Assembly (NCBI RefSeq): GCF_020510425.1
Contig: NZ_JAHBAH010000001.1
Coordinates: 124,001-188,000 of the forward strand
Length of the DNA stretch: 64,000 bases
From: Quatrionicoccus australiensis
Lineage (GTDB): Bacteria > Pseudomonadota > Gammaproteobacteria > Burkholderiales > Rhodocyclaceae
Reading direction: 5' to 3'
The notes beneath the pieces were generated by a model. That model was given only the letters and a program-made list of their open reading frames with translations. It was not told the origin of the DNA and did no database searches. Position numbers and translations under genes: made by a program. Positions 26,474-35,972 of this stretch are shown in pieces (within the stretch, counting starts at the first letter, position 1; every line of letters begins with the position of its first letter).

Positions 26474-29400
26474 ATGCTCGAACTCGTCAGCAGCGCGCCA
26501 CCCGACAGCCTTCTTTACATTGGTCAGTACGACCCGCTGCTGGTCGTGGCCTCATTGCTGATTGCCATCTTCGCTGCCTTTGCCGCCCTGCTCGTCTCCG
26601 ACCTGACAACCAGGCTCGACGATCGCCGACAACGCCGCAACTGGCTTGCAGCAGGTGGCATCACCATGGGGCTTGGTATCTGGGCGATGCATTTCGTCGG
26701 CATGCAGGCCTTCCAGCTTCCCTGCAGCGTCGCCTATTCGCCGTGGCTGACGACCGTTTCGATCATCCCCGGCGTTCTTGCCTGCAGCCTGGCGCTGGCA
26801 CTGATCAGCCGGAAAGTGCTCGACACGCCGGATTTGCTGCTCGGCGGCACCCTGATCGCGCTCGGCATCGGCCTCATGCACTACACCGGCATGGCCGCGA
26901 TGCGCCTCGACGGACTGGTGCGTTACGACCGAACCCTGTTTTTCGTCTCGCTCGCGGTCGCGGTTTGCCTGGCCATCCCGGCACTCTGGCTCAAGGCGAG
27001 AATCGACCGCTGGCTGCCCAGCGGCCCATGGGCCAACCTGGCTGCGGCAAGCACACTGGGCCTGGCGATTTCCGGCATGCACTACACCGCGATGGCGGCG
27101 GCCTATTTTGTCCGTGACGGCGATGCCGGCATTCCCGTTTCGCAGCTGACGCCCTCCCTGCTCGCCACGGCACTCGCCCTGGCCATCATCGCCATCATCA
27201 TCGCCATGGTGGTTGCCGCAATCGGCAAACGTCACGCCATGGCGTTCGATACCGCCCACTACCGGCCATTGCTGACCATGGGGCTGATCTGGACGGGGAT
27301 CGCCTGGGTACTTGCTTCGCTCTACACCTCGCACCTGTCCGCTGAACTCTACCAACAGGAAACCGCAACTGCCCACCGGCAACTGAGCTATGTCGCCGCC
27401 AGCATCCAGGAAACCCTGAACTGGCAGGCGGCGCTACCGGAAGCGCTGGCGCACGAACCCGCCATCCGGCAATTGCAACAAAAACTCGCCGGACCGGCTG
27501 CCGCCCGATCATCCGGCAAGGACGCGCCGGCTCAGCAACGAAGCGAAAGCCAGCAACTGGCAGAACTCAACCGTTATCTGCTGAGCCAGGCGAAAGTACT
27601 GAAGGCCGACGTCATCTGGATCATGACGCCCGACGGCCGCAGCGTTGCCGCCAGCAACGCCGGGGAGCCGGACAGTTTTGTCGGCACCGACTTCAGCGAA
27701 CGCGATTATTTCCACAGCACGCAAGCCGGCAAGCCGGGGCGGCAATTTGCCATCGGCAAGGTCAGCCGGATTCCCGGCCTCTACTTCGCCGCACCGGTTC
27801 TGGCCGAGGGCAGGAATCTCGGCACGATTGCGGTCAAACTCAACATTCGCAGCCTGACCCAGCATTTCGCCGGCAGCGGTGTCTTTCTGACGGACGCGCA
27901 TGGCGTCGTTGTCTCGTCCACCGATCCCGCCTTGCTGTGGCGAACCGTTCCCGGCAACACCCTGGAGCAATTCAGTGAATATCAGCGCCTGCAACGCTAT
28001 CAGTTGGCGAAAGCGGAGCCGATGCAACTATCGGGCTGGGGCGATGACAATTTTCCCGATTTGCTGAAAAGTCGCCGCAACACCCCGCTCATTCTCGAAA
28101 AACAAACCTTGTCCGCCGACGGGATCAGCGTTTACCTGCCGCACTATCTTGAATCCTGGCCGGATATCCAGGACAACCGGACCTGGCTTTTCGTGCTGCT
28201 GGCGATCGCCGGCGGACTGCTGTTTTTCTCCATTTATGGCGGCTGGCTTTATTTCCGGACCGTACACGAAGCCAACCGGGCCCAGGGCGAATCCCTCACC
28301 CGCCTGGAACAAAGCGAGAGAAAATTCCGCCTGCTCCTCGACTCGATGGCGGAAGGCATTTACGGCACCGACCGCGACGGCACCTGCATCTTCGTCAACC
28401 GCGCCTGTATCGAGCTGCTCGGCTATGCCGACGAAAGCGAACTGCTTGGCCAGCGCATGCACACCACCATTCATCACTCGCACGCCGACGGTACGCTCTA
28501 TCCAGCCTGCGAATGCCCCGCCGGCCTCAACAACCTCAATGAAAATGGCGTCCATGTCGAAGGCGAAGTCTTCTGGCGCAAGGACGGTCAGGCTGTTCCC
28601 GTCGAGTATTGGGGCCGCCCGGTCGTTCAGGATGGCGAAAGTATCGGCACGGTCGTCGCCTGGTTCGATGTCAGCGCCCAGCGCGCCTCGGAGGAAAAGC
28701 TGCGCAAGCTCTCGCAGGCGGTCGAACAAAGCCCGAATTCAATCATCATCACCAATACGCGCTGCGAGATCGAATACGTCAATGAAGCATTCTGCAAGAC
28801 CTCCGGCTACGCATTCGATGAAGTGATCGGGCGCAATCCGCACTTCCTGCAGTCCGGCCGCACGCAGCCGGAGACCTATGCGGCGCTGTGGCAGGCGCTG
28901 GGCAACGGCCGGCCCTGGCAGGGTGAGTTCATCAACCGGCGCAAGGATGGCGAAACCTATATCGAACACCAGATCTTCTCGCCCATCCGCCAGAGCGATG
29001 GCCGGATCACGCATTACCTCTCGGTCAAGGAAGACGTGACCGAGAAAAAGCACAACATCGAGGAACTGGAACGCTATCGCCTGCATCTTGAAGAACTGGT
29101 CGATGAACGCACCCGCCAGATCGCTGCGCTCAACACCGAGCTCGCAGCCCATGCCGCCGAGGCCGAGGCCGCCAACCGCGCCAAGAGTTCCTTCCTGGCC
29201 AACATGAGCCATGAAATCCGCACCCCGATGAATGCCATCACCGGCATGGTGCACCTGCTGCGACGGGACAGCATCACGCCGCGCCAGGCCGAACGCCTGG
29301 GCAAGATCGAGGTCGCCGGGCAACACCTGCTGGCAATCATCAACGACATTCTCGACCTGTCGAAAATCGAGGCCGGCAAACTGACCCTGGAGTCGATTCC

Positions 29401-30310
29401 GGTCCATGTCGGCGCCCTGGTTGCCGATGTCGTCTCGCTGATGGCCGAGCGCGTCCACGCCAAGAACCTCGACCTGCGCGTCGAAACCAGCGCCCTGCCC
29501 GGCAACCTGCTCGGCGATCCGACCCGGATCCGGCAGGCCTTGCTCAATTACGTAATCAACGCCGTCAAATTTACCGACAGCGGCCACATCACGCTGCGCA
29601 CCCGGCTCATCGAACAGTCGGCAGATGATGTCCACCTCCGCTTCGAAGTCGAGGACACCGGCAGCGGCATCAGTGAGGAAGCCCAGCGACGCCTGTTCTC
29701 GGCTTTCGAACAAGCCGACAACTCGACCACCCGCCACCACGGAGGCACCGGGCTTGGCCTCAACATCACGCGCCGTCTCGCCCAGTTGATGGACGGGGAT
29801 GCCGGCGTCAGCAGTCGCCAAGGTGAAGGCAGCCTGTTCTGGTTTTCCGTCAGGCTGGCGCGCGACCGTCTGGATAGGCCCAGGCCGATGGCAGTCAAGG
29901 CACAGCAAGCGGAGGAAATACTGCACAGCAATTACGCCGGCAGCCGCATCCTGCTCGTCGAGGATGAGCCGATCAACCGCGAAATCGCCCTCGAGATCCT
30001 CAGCGACCTTGAACTTGCCGTCGATGTCGCGGCGGACGGGGTCGAGGCCGTCGCCATGGCCAGCCAGCATCCGTACCAGCTGATCCTGATGGATATGCAG
30101 ATGCCGCGCATGGATGGCCTGGAAGCAACCCGACGCATTCGCGAGCTGCCCGGCTGCGCCAAGCTGCCCATCCTGGCAATGACTGCCAATGCCTTCGCCG
30201 AGGACAAGGCGCGCTGTATGGAAGCCGGCATGGACGACTTCATTGCCAAGCCGGTCGATCCGGAAATCCTGTTTGCGACGCTGCTCAAATGGCTGTCAGC
30301 GGCACGCTGA
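26474..30310 (+). CDS. MHYT - Cache - PAS - PAS hybrid histidine kinase
   Basis: A 1278-residue membrane sensor. Residues 1-250 form an MHYT domain with three MHYT-like motifs ([27 protein letters not shown]) in seven membrane segments. About 275-590 is a periplasmic double-Cache-like region bounded by membrane segments. Two PAS domains (about 612-735 and 745-860) and a coiled coil lead to HisKA ([16 protein letters not shown], His near 913), HATPase (ending [13 protein letters not shown]) and a C-terminal receiver (D in [13 protein letters not shown]). MHYT domains are proposed to bind copper and sense O2, CO or NO. No clear partner regulator; the adjacent convergent gene is a tandem receiver. 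Confidence 0.94.
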   Translation: MLELVSSAPPDSLLYIGQYDPLLVVASLLIAIFAAFAALLVSDLTTRLDDRRQRRNWLAAGGITMGLGIWAMHFVGMQAFQLPCSVAYSPWLTTVSIIPGVLACSLALALISRKVLDTPDLLLGGTLIALGIGLMHYTGMAAMRLDGLVRYDRTLFFVSLAVAVCLAIPALWLKARIDRWLPSGPWANLAAASTLGLAISGMHYTAMAAAYFVRDGDAGIPVSQLTPSLLATALALAIIAIIIAMVVAAIGKRHAMAFDTAHYRPLLTMGLIWTGIAWVLASLYTSHLSAELYQQETATAHRQLSYVAASIQETLNWQAALPEALAHEPAIRQLQQKLAGPAAARSSGKDAPAQQRSESQQLAELNRYLLSQAKVLKADVIWIMTPDGRSVAASNAGEPDSFVGTDFSERDYFHSTQAGKPGRQFAIGKVSRIPGLYFAAPVLAEGRNLGTIAVKLNIRSLTQHFAGSGVFLTDAHGVVVSSTDPALLWRTVPGNTLEQFSEYQRLQRYQLAKAEPMQLSGWGDDNFPDLLKSRRNTPLILEKQTLSADGISVYLPHYLESWPDIQDNRTWLFVLLAIAGGLLFFSIYGGWLYFRTVHEANRAQGESLTRLEQSERKFRLLLDSMAEGIYGTDRDGTCIFVNRACIELLGYADESELLGQRMHTTIHHSHADGTLYPACECPAGLNNLNENGVHVEGEVFWRKDGQAVPVEYWGRPVVQDGESIGTVVAWFDVSAQRASEEKLRKLSQAVEQSPNSIIITNTRCEIEYVNEAFCKTSGYAFDEVIGRNPHFLQSGRTQPETYAALWQALGNGRPWQGEFINRRKDGETYIEHQIFSPIRQSDGRITHYLSVKEDVTEKKHNIEELERYRLHLEELVDERTRQIAALNTELAAHAAEAEAANRAKSSFLANMSHEIRTPMNAITGMVHLLRRDSITPRQAERLGKIEVAGQHLLAIINDILDLSKIEAGKLTLESIPVHVGALVADVVSLMAERVHAKNLDLRVETSALPGNLLGDPTRIRQALLNYVINAVKFTDSGHITLRTRLIEQSADDVHLRFEVEDTGSGISEEAQRRLFSAFEQADNSTTRHHGGTGLGLNITRRLAQLMDGDAGVSSRQGEGSLFWFSVRLARDRLDRPRPMAVKAQQAEEILHSNYAGSRILLVEDEPINREIALEILSDLELAVDVAADGVEAVAMASQHPYQLILMDMQMPRMDGLEATRRIRELPGCAKLPILAMTANAFAEDKARCMEAGMDDFIAKPVDPEILFATLLKWLSAAR

Positions 30311-30320
30311 AACAGCAGCT

Positions 30321-31106
30321 TCAGCGACCGAGCAAGCGCCGGATGAAGGTTTCGACGTAGGCCGGACGCAAGGGTTTGAGGATGTAGCCGACGGCGCCCA
30401 GGCCTGCAGCCTGGCTGACCAGCTTCTTGTCGGCACAACCGGTGACCATGATGACCGAGGTTTGCGGGCTGGCCTCGACAATTTGCGGCAGCGCTTCCAG
30501 GCCGCCCATCACCGGCATGTTGACGTCCAGGCAGAGCACCCGCGGCTGATGATTGCGTACCGCCTGTACCGCCTCGGCCCCGTTCGCCACCGACTGCACG
30601 ACGATCAATCCGTTTTCTTCGAGCAAGCCCTTGAGCACCAGACGCACCGAGCCATTGTCATCGGCGATCACCGCCGTCTCTCGCTTGCCGCGCACCGGTG
30701 CCGGCGCATTGGGGGCGCCGGCGCCGGCCTGGTGATTGGCGGCATGGCGGGTATCGGCAACCGCCTGCAATTCGGCAAAGATCTGCACCTGACCGAAAGG
30801 CTTGCGGATGAAGCCGGAAGCCCCGGCATCCGCAGCCCGCTCTTCGATGTCCGTTTCCGCCGAAGCAGTCATGAAGACAACGTCGATCTGCGGCCATTCC
30901 GCCTGGATCGATTTGATGATGGTCAGCCCGTCACGCCCCGGCAGATGGTAATCAAGACACAGCACATCGGGCAGGATGGAGCGGACTTGATCCTCCAGAC
31001 CATCGCCATCGCCGAAGGAACCCACCACTTCATGACCGGCCGCGGCAAACAATGCGGCAAGCAGCTTGCGCATGGCTGCATTGTCATCGACGATCATGAT
31101 CCGCAT
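30321..31106 (-). CDS. Tandem receiver protein (two REC domains)
   Basis: A 261-residue protein with two complete receiver domains and no output. REC1 (1-120) has D7 D8, D52 in LCLDYHLPG and a Lys in IRKPFG. REC2 (about 140-261) has ADDNGS, D in LCLDVNMPVMGG and a Lys in ILKPLR. A short linker rich in Ala, Gly and Pro separates them. It converges on the MHYT kinase with ten bases between the stops. It may integrate signals from two kinases or act as a phosphate sink (inference). Confidence 0.9.
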   Translation of the reverse strand: MRIMIVDDNAAMRKLLAALFAAAGHEVVGSFGDGDGLEDQVRSILPDVLCLDYHLPGRDGLTIIKSIQAEWPQIDVVFMTASAETDIEERAADAGASGFIRKPFGQVQIFAELQAVADTRHAANHQAGAGAPNAPAPVRGKRETAVIADDNGSVRLVLKGLLEENGLIVVQSVANGAEAVQAVRNHQPRVLCLDVNMPVMGGLEALPQIVEASPQTSVIMVTGCADKKLVSQAAGLGAVGYILKPLRPAYVETFIRRLLGR

Positions 31107-31497
31107 CTGAAAACTCCGGAGTAGGGAAAACGCAGCTTAGCAGAAGGGGAAGCCGGAAGAACAGCACCAGGCAAGGCCGGCCGCAATAACGAAACGCCAG
31201 GTGAACAATGCCGAAGGGCTAGCCACCAATCAGCGGGTAAATACCCTGGGAGCCCGAAAAATCCGGGGGACGCGCAAACCGGGCAACAGTTTTCGCATAC
31301 TTCTGCCATGGCTGACATCATCCACCTCGCCGATTTCAAGCTGAGCGGCCCTGACGCCTCGCCACGCCGTTCAACTGGCATATTCCCTGCTAATTTCCCC
31401 GGGCAAGCCCAAAGCGGCCGGCAATGGCCGAAACGCCAGCGAATGACCGGCAAAACAGGCTGACAACGGCAAATTTTTCCGGGAGAAAGGCAAGATC
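31107..31497. other. Intergenic region, possible 51-aa ORF
   Basis: No recognised gene. A plus-strand ORF at 31308-31463 (MADIIHLADFKLSG...) has a protein-like first third but no Shine-Dalgarno and no family similarity; I do not call it. The promoter of the downstream 255-aa gene and that of the divergent tandem-receiver gene must lie here. Confidence 0.4.
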
Positions 31498-32265
31498 ATG
31501 CAGATCAGAAACGTCGGCACACCGATTACTGCGGCGCAGCGCCACGGCTACCGCGAAACACCGGACAGCAGTTTTTACGCGGCTTACCAGGCCGCATTTG
31601 CAGCGCAAAACCCGATATCGGCGAGCAGCGAAAGCGATACTGCCAGCCAATCGCTGACCGATATCCTCGGCAGCACGCATCGTGAACTTTCCGCCCTGCG
31701 CGGCGTCAGCACTGAGAGTCAGGCGCTCTACGCCGAGGTGCTGAACAAGGCCTACAGTTCGGGCGGCATGGACAATGCCCGCCAGTTTCTCGGCTCGCTG
31801 TCGGCGAAGGAGCTTGATGCCGTGCGCCAGAACCACTGCCTCGCCGACCGTATCGATACCGCCTCCATCAGCGAGGAAGGCGCCGAAAACCTGTTGCTGC
31901 CCGAAGGCTACGCGGTAGACCTGAACGCCGACGGGATCGAAGAGGTGGGCGCGGCCCGAACCATGTCCTTCCCGCCCAGCGACGCGCCCGCGGCCGTCAA
32001 GGAGGCCTGGTTCCAGGCCACGGCCGACATGGCTCCGGGGCAGATGATGACCTATCAGTTGATGATGCACGATGCCATCTACGGCATCCGGATCGACGGA
32101 CAGAGCCAGGGGGCGCCATACGCAGCGGACGAGACCGACAGCTATCGCCAGGTCGTCGACAATTTCCTGGCCGCGCTCGAAACGACCAAGGGAATGCTCG
32201 CTGACGGCCAATACGAGCGCGACAAGGCTTTCTTCAGCCAGTTGCAGGCCCTGCTCGCCGCCTGA
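31498..32265 (+). CDS. Hypothetical protein, 255 aa
   Basis: I recognise no family. The protein has no signal peptide, is acidic and mainly helical, with an N-terminal flexible stretch and a segment DLNADGIEEVGAART that resembles an EF-hand-like calcium loop (D-x-N-x-D-G). The ATG has a good Shine-Dalgarno (GGAGAAAGG). It stands alone and converges on a LysR gene across a 28-bp perfect palindrome. It may be secreted by a non-classical route or act in the cytoplasm; nothing in the context decides. Confidence 0.75.
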   Translation: MQIRNVGTPITAAQRHGYRETPDSSFYAAYQAAFAAQNPISASSESDTASQSLTDILGSTHRELSALRGVSTESQALYAEVLNKAYSSGGMDNARQFLGSLSAKELDAVRQNHCLADRIDTASISEEGAENLLLPEGYAVDLNADGIEEVGAARTMSFPPSDAPAAVKEAWFQATADMAPGQMMTYQLMMHDAIYGIRIDGQSQGAPYAADETDSYRQVVDNFLAALETTKGMLADGQYERDKAFFSQLQALLAA

Positions 32266-32277
32266 AAACAGCGAAAA

Positions 32278-32305
32278 TTCCGGCGTCGACCGGTCGACGC
32301 CGGAA
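32278..32305. terminator. 28-bp perfect palindrome between convergent genes
   Basis: The two 14-base halves (32278-32291 and 32292-32305) are perfect reverse complements and contain two fused GTCGAC motifs (GGCGTCGACCGGTCGACGCC at the core). On the minus strand TTTT follows, so it can end the LysR transcript; it is also copy c of the dispersed CGGTCGACCG motif. Confidence 0.65.
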
Positions 32306-32311
32306 AAACAC

Positions 32312-33205
32312 CTAAATTGCCGGCTCGGCCAACCCGGAAGCGAGGAAATCCATCAGCACGCGCACCCGGTGCGGCACATGCCGGTTGCTCGGCAACATGG
32401 CGTAAATCCCGAGTTCGGGAATCGGAAAGTCAGCAAGGATGGCCTCGACCCGGCCGGATGCCAGATAGTCGTCAATGATGAAATCGGGCTGACAGGTGAT
32501 GCCCAGGCCCTGCGCTGCCGCCTCGGTCAGCACGTCGCCGTTGTTGGCGTTGATGCGGCTATGCATGACAAAACTTTCCAGTTGCCCGGCAACCATGAAC
32601 TGCCAGGCCAGGCTGCCGCCGCCGGCGGTGTAGCCCAGACATTCGTGATGCGCCAGTTCGGACGGATGGCGCGGCCGGCCATGCCTTGCCAGGTAATCCG
32701 GCGCGGCGAGCACCAGCATGCGGCTGTGACCGATCTTGCGCGCCACGTCGCCGGGTTCGAGGCGCCGGGTGATGCGGATCGACAGGTCGATGCCCTCCTC
32801 GATCAGTTTGACCCGCCGGTCGCTGTAATCCATCTCGAGGCCAACTTCGGGATAGCGCTGCGAGAAATCGAGCAGCAGCGGTGCCAGGCGCTTGAGGCCG
32901 AAGCTCAGCGGCAGGCTGATCCGGATATTGCCGCGCGGCGTCAGGCGCTCCTCGGCGACGTCGGTCTCGGCCGACTCGACGAGATTGAGAATGACCCGGC
33001 ATTTTTCCAGGTAGGCGGTACCGGCCGAGGTCAGCGCCAGGCGGCGCGTACTGCGCACCATCAGCTTGACGCCGAGATGCGCTTCGAGCGCCGCAATCTG
33101 GCGCGTTACCACCGAACGGGCGAGGCCCAGTTGCAGCGCTACCGCCGAAAAACTGCCCAGTTCGGCGACACGCACGAAGAGATGCATGGCTTCGAGTCTA
33201 TCCAT
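32312..33205 (-). CDS. LysR-family transcriptional regulator
   Basis: A 297-residue regulator with an N-terminal winged helix (MDRLEAMHLFVRVAELGSFSAVALQLGLARSVVTRQIAALEAHLG) and a periplasmic-binding-like effector domain. It is of the subgroup that ends in HRVRVLMDFLA, often near oxidoreductase or quinone/aromatic genes. It is divergent from the dioxygenase-cytochrome b561-YceI cluster, which it probably controls. An inverted repeat three bases upstream of its start fits autoregulation. Confidence 0.93.
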   Translation of the reverse strand: MDRLEAMHLFVRVAELGSFSAVALQLGLARSVVTRQIAALEAHLGVKLMVRSTRRLALTSAGTAYLEKCRVILNLVESAETDVAEERLTPRGNIRISLPLSFGLKRLAPLLLDFSQRYPEVGLEMDYSDRRVKLIEEGIDLSIRITRRLEPGDVARKIGHSRMLVLAAPDYLARHGRPRHPSELAHHECLGYTAGGGSLAWQFMVAGQLESFVMHSRINANNGDVLTEAAAQGLGITCQPDFIIDDYLASGRVEAILADFPIPELGIYAMLPSNRHVPHRVRVLMDFLASGLAEPAI

Positions 33206-33207
33206 TG

Positions 33208-33244
33208 TTGCTTATCCAGCAATAAACATTTGCCGATTGTCGGC
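33208..33244. promoter_or_regulatory. LysR binding sites in the divergent intergenic region
   Basis: TTGCTTATCCAGCAA (33208-33222) is a perfect inverted repeat containing a T-N11-A LysR box, and GCCGATTGTCGGC (33232-33244) is a second perfect inverted repeat ten bases on. Both lie between the divergent LysR and dioxygenase genes and are the best candidates for the regulator's recognition and activation sites. Confidence 0.65.
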
Positions 33245-33300
33245 TATTTCGCTGCAAAAAGGAGGACTAAAGTACGCCCATCGCATCAGGAGTCGCAGCA

Positions 33301-34095
33301 ATGACACAGTCCCTACCCGCTCTTTTCGTTCCGCACGGCGCGCCGACTTTCGCGCTGCGCCCCGGTGCGGCCGGTGCGGCGATCGCCGCGGCGGCCCGCC
33401 AGCTCCCGCTGCCGCGCGCCATCGTCATCGTCAGCGCGCACTGGGATACGGCCGAGCCGACCGTCGGCTACGCCGTCCGACCGGAAACCATTCATGACTT
33501 CTGGGGATTCCCGGAAGAGCTCTATGCGCTCAACTACCCGGCCACCGGCTGCCGCGAAGCGGCCGACGAGGTGGTGGCCGCAATCCGCAGCGCCGGCCTG
33601 CCGGTCGCCAGCGATGCCGGGCGCGGCCTCGATCACGGCGCCTGGGTGCCGCTGCGTCTGATGTTCCCGGAAGCCGACGTGCCGGTCATCCCGCTGTCCA
33701 TCCAGAGCCATGGCGGGCCGCAACAGGCCTACGCACTCGGCCGGGCGCTTGCCCCGCTCGCCGCGAAAGGCTTTCTCGTGATCGCCTCGGGCAATGTCAC
33801 GCACAACCTGCGCGATTACCAGATGGCCTGGCGCAATGGTGGTCAGACACCGGCCTATGTGCGCGAGTTCACCGACTGGCTGAGCGAACGCCTGCAGGCT
33901 GGCGACATCGACGCCCTGCTCGACTACCGCCGGCAAAGCCCGGGTGGTGTCCAGGCGCATCCCAGCGATGAACATTTGCTGCCGCTTTATGTCGCACTCG
34001 GAGCAGCGGGCGAAAACGCCAGCACCGAACGTTTCCATGCCGGCATCGACGATTACGTGATCGCGATGGATGCCTATTCATTTTTGCCCCAATAA
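33301..34095 (+). CDS. DODA-type extradiol ring-cleavage dioxygenase
   Basis: A 264-residue LigB-superfamily protein similar to E. coli YgiD (4,5-DOPA dioxygenase). It has the N-terminal FVPHGAPTFAL (metal His), IVIVSAHWDT (His), GRGLDHGAWVPLRLMFPEADVPVI (His) and SGNVTHNL (His region). The physiological substrate is not known; a catecholic or quinol compound is likely. It is the first gene of a run that continues with cytochrome b561 and two YceI proteins, with small gaps. Confidence 0.93.
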   Translation: MTQSLPALFVPHGAPTFALRPGAAGAAIAAAARQLPLPRAIVIVSAHWDTAEPTVGYAVRPETIHDFWGFPEELYALNYPATGCREAADEVVAAIRSAGLPVASDAGRGLDHGAWVPLRLMFPEADVPVIPLSIQSHGGPQQAYALGRALAPLAAKGFLVIASGNVTHNLRDYQMAWRNGGQTPAYVREFTDWLSERLQAGDIDALLDYRRQSPGGVQAHPSDEHLLPLYVALGAAGENASTERFHAGIDDYVIAMDAYSFLPQ

Positions 34096-34106
34096 GGAGG
34101 TTGACC

Positions 34107-34649
34107 GTGTCCACTCATTACACCCGTACTGCCAAGGGCCTGCACTGGGCCATGGCGATCCTGCTCATCGGCCTGCTCGCGCTCGGCTTCTACATGCATG
34201 ACCTGCCGCTGTCGCCGGAAAAGCTGCAGCTTTATTCCTGGCACAAGTGGGCCGGCGTCACTGCCTTCCTGCTCGTCCTGGTCCGCCTCGCCTGGCGCGT
34301 CGCACACCGGCCGCCCGCGCTGCCGGCGAGCATGCCGAAGCTGATGCAACTGGCGGCGCACGCCGGTCACCTGGCGCTCTACCTGCTGATGCTGGCGCTG
34401 CCGCTCTCCGGCTGGCTGATGAGTTCGGCCAAGGGCTTCCAAACCGTCTGGTTCGGCATCCTGCCGATCCCCGACCTGCTCGAAAAGAACAAGGAACTGG
34501 GTGCGCAGCTCGCCGAAGTCCACGAAGCGCTCGCCATCCTCTTCATCCTCACCCTGCTCGCCCATATCGGCGCCGCCCTCAAGCACCACTTCATCGACAA
34601 GGACGACATCCTGACTCGCATGTTGCCCCGTCACGCCAAGGAGAACTGA
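34107..34649 (+). CDS. Cytochrome b561
   Basis: A 180-residue di-heme membrane protein with four membrane segments. His ligands are visible in GLHWAMAI, WHKWAGV, AAHAGHLALYLLML and VHEALAI. It probably transfers electrons between quinones and periplasmic partners such as superoxide or the YceI proteins. AAGGAGG is followed after six bases by GTG at 34107, so I start there and not at the TTG at 34101. It lies 11 bases after the dioxygenase and one base before the first yceI gene. Confidence 0.94.
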   Translation: MSTHYTRTAKGLHWAMAILLIGLLALGFYMHDLPLSPEKLQLYSWHKWAGVTAFLLVLVRLAWRVAHRPPALPASMPKLMQLAAHAGHLALYLLMLALPLSGWLMSSAKGFQTVWFGILPIPDLLEKNKELGAQLAEVHEALAILFILTLLAHIGAALKHHFIDKDDILTRMLPRHAKEN

Positions 34650-34650
34650 C

Positions 34651-35202
34651 ATGAAACGCATCGCCCTCGCTTTCGCACTGACTACCGCCTTCGCGGCCCA
34701 CGCCGCCGAATTCACCCAGGTCCAGGCCGACAAGAGCGCCATCAACTTCACCTACAAGCAGATGGGTGTAGCGGTCGACGGCAAATTCAAGCGCTTTTCC
34801 AGCCAGCTCGCCTTCGATCCGGCCCGCCCGGCGTCGGCCAGCGCCAGCTTCGATGTCGAACTGGCCAGCGTAGACACCGGCGCCCCGGAAGGAGACGACG
34901 AAGTGGCCGGCAAGCCCTGGTTCAACACCAAGGCCTTCCCGACCGCGCGTTTCGTGTCGACCGGCGTCAAGCCGCTCGGTGGCAACAAGTACGAAGTCAC
35001 CGGCCAGCTCAGCATCAAGGGCAAGACGCAGCCCGTCGTTGTCCCCGCCACCTTCACGGCGCAGGGCAAGAGCGGCACCTTCGACGGCAGCTTCAGCATC
35101 CGCCGCGCCGATTTCGCTATCGGCGAAGGCTCCTGGGCCAAGTTCGACATCGTCGCCAACGACGTCCTGATCAAGTTCCACATCACCGCCAACAGCAAGT
35201 AA
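34651..35202 (+). CDS. YceI-family periplasmic protein (first copy)
   Basis: A 183-residue protein with a signal peptide (MKRIALAFALTTAFAAHAAEF) and a YceI lipocalin-like beta-barrel that binds isoprenoid/polyprenyl molecules such as ubiquinone precursors. Motifs: AINFTYKQMGVAVDGKFKRFS, EGDDEVAGKPWFNTKAFPTARFVS and FAIGEGSWAKFDIVANDVLIKFHI. Its start is one base after the cytochrome b561 stop, so it is tightly coupled to it, as in other cytochrome b561-YceI pairs. Confidence 0.94.
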   Translation: MKRIALAFALTTAFAAHAAEFTQVQADKSAINFTYKQMGVAVDGKFKRFSSQLAFDPARPASASASFDVELASVDTGAPEGDDEVAGKPWFNTKAFPTARFVSTGVKPLGGNKYEVTGQLSIKGKTQPVVVPATFTAQGKSGTFDGSFSIRRADFAIGEGSWAKFDIVANDVLIKFHITANSK

Positions 35203-35230
35203 GACCCCAACCCCAAACAGGAGAATCACC

Positions 35231-35809
35231 ATGCAAAAACTCAACAAGATCGCCGCCGCCCTCGTCCTTTCCGCCGCTGCCGCAGCCCCGGCGCTGGCCG
35301 CCCCGGAAACCTACGTCGCCGACAGCACGCACACCTTCTCGCGCTTCTCGTACAGCCACTTTGGCTACTCGACCCAACTTTCGCGCTTCAACAAGAACAG
35401 CGGCAAGGTCGTTTTCGACAAGGTCGCCAAGACCGGCTCGGTCGACATCGTGATCGACACCAAATCCGTCGATACCGGCTTCGACACCTTCAACGAACAC
35501 ATCCAGGGTGAAGACTTCCTCGACACCGCCAAGTACCCGACCGCTACCTTCAAGTCGACCAAGGTCGTCTTCGAAGGCGACAAGCCGGTCAGCGTCGAAG
35601 GCAACCTGACCCTGAAGGGCGTCACCAAGCCGGTGACCCTGACCGTGACCTCCTTCCAGGCCATGCCGCACCCGATGCTGAAGAAGGATGCGATCGGCGC
35701 CAATGCCTGGACCGTGGTCAAGCGCTCGGAATTCAATGCCGGCAAGTACGCGCCTTACGTCGGTGACGAAGTGCGCATCGAAGTCGCTATCGAAGCGATC
35801 AAGCAATAA
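35231..35809 (+). CDS. YceI-family periplasmic protein (second copy)
   Basis: A 192-residue YceI protein with a signal peptide (MQKLNKIAAALVLSAAAAAPALAAPETYV). The barrel shows HTFSRFSYSHFGYSTQLSRFNKNSG, ADHIDTGFDTFNEHIQGEDFLDTAKYPTATF-like segments, and a conserved C-terminal EVRIEVAIEAIK. It differs clearly from the first copy, so this is an old duplication. A terminator follows. Confidence 0.94.
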   Translation: MQKLNKIAAALVLSAAAAAPALAAPETYVADSTHTFSRFSYSHFGYSTQLSRFNKNSGKVVFDKVAKTGSVDIVIDTKSVDTGFDTFNEHIQGEDFLDTAKYPTATFKSTKVVFEGDKPVSVEGNLTLKGVTKPVTLTVTSFQAMPHPMLKKDAIGANAWTVVKRSEFNAGKYAPYVGDEVRIEVAIEAIKQ

Positions 35810-35832
35810 GCGATTATCCGCAGCAGAAAGCC

Positions 35833-35859
35833 AACGCCGCCTTTTCGGGCGGCGTTTTT
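35833..35859 (+). terminator. Terminator of the dioxygenase-YceI operon
   Basis: AACGCCGCC (35833-35841) pairs with GGCGGCGTT (35848-35856) and is followed by TTT. It is 24 bases after the second yceI stop. Confidence 0.85.
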
Positions 35860-35894
35860 CGTGGACCGCGCCGCCGCTGCCACAGGCTCACCCC

Positions 35895-35912
35895 ATGTCA
35901 TCACACTGAAAC
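35895..35912 (+). promoter_or_regulatory. Candidate Pho box upstream of ppk
   Basis: ATGTCATCACACTGAAAC resembles the PhoB consensus (two CTGTCAT-like halves four bases apart): TGTCAT is perfect in the first half and CTGaaAc partly matches the second. It lies about 60 bases upstream of the ppk start. One site only, so this is tentative. Confidence 0.4.
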
Positions 35913-35972
35913 ATTAGTGCAACAAAATGATGGGCTTAAGGAATATACTTCAGAAAACACATGGAGCGCGCG

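Noticed and set aside
31308..31463. A 51-codon ORF (MADIIHLADFK...)
   Set aside because: No Shine-Dalgarno, no family similarity and a low-quality second half.
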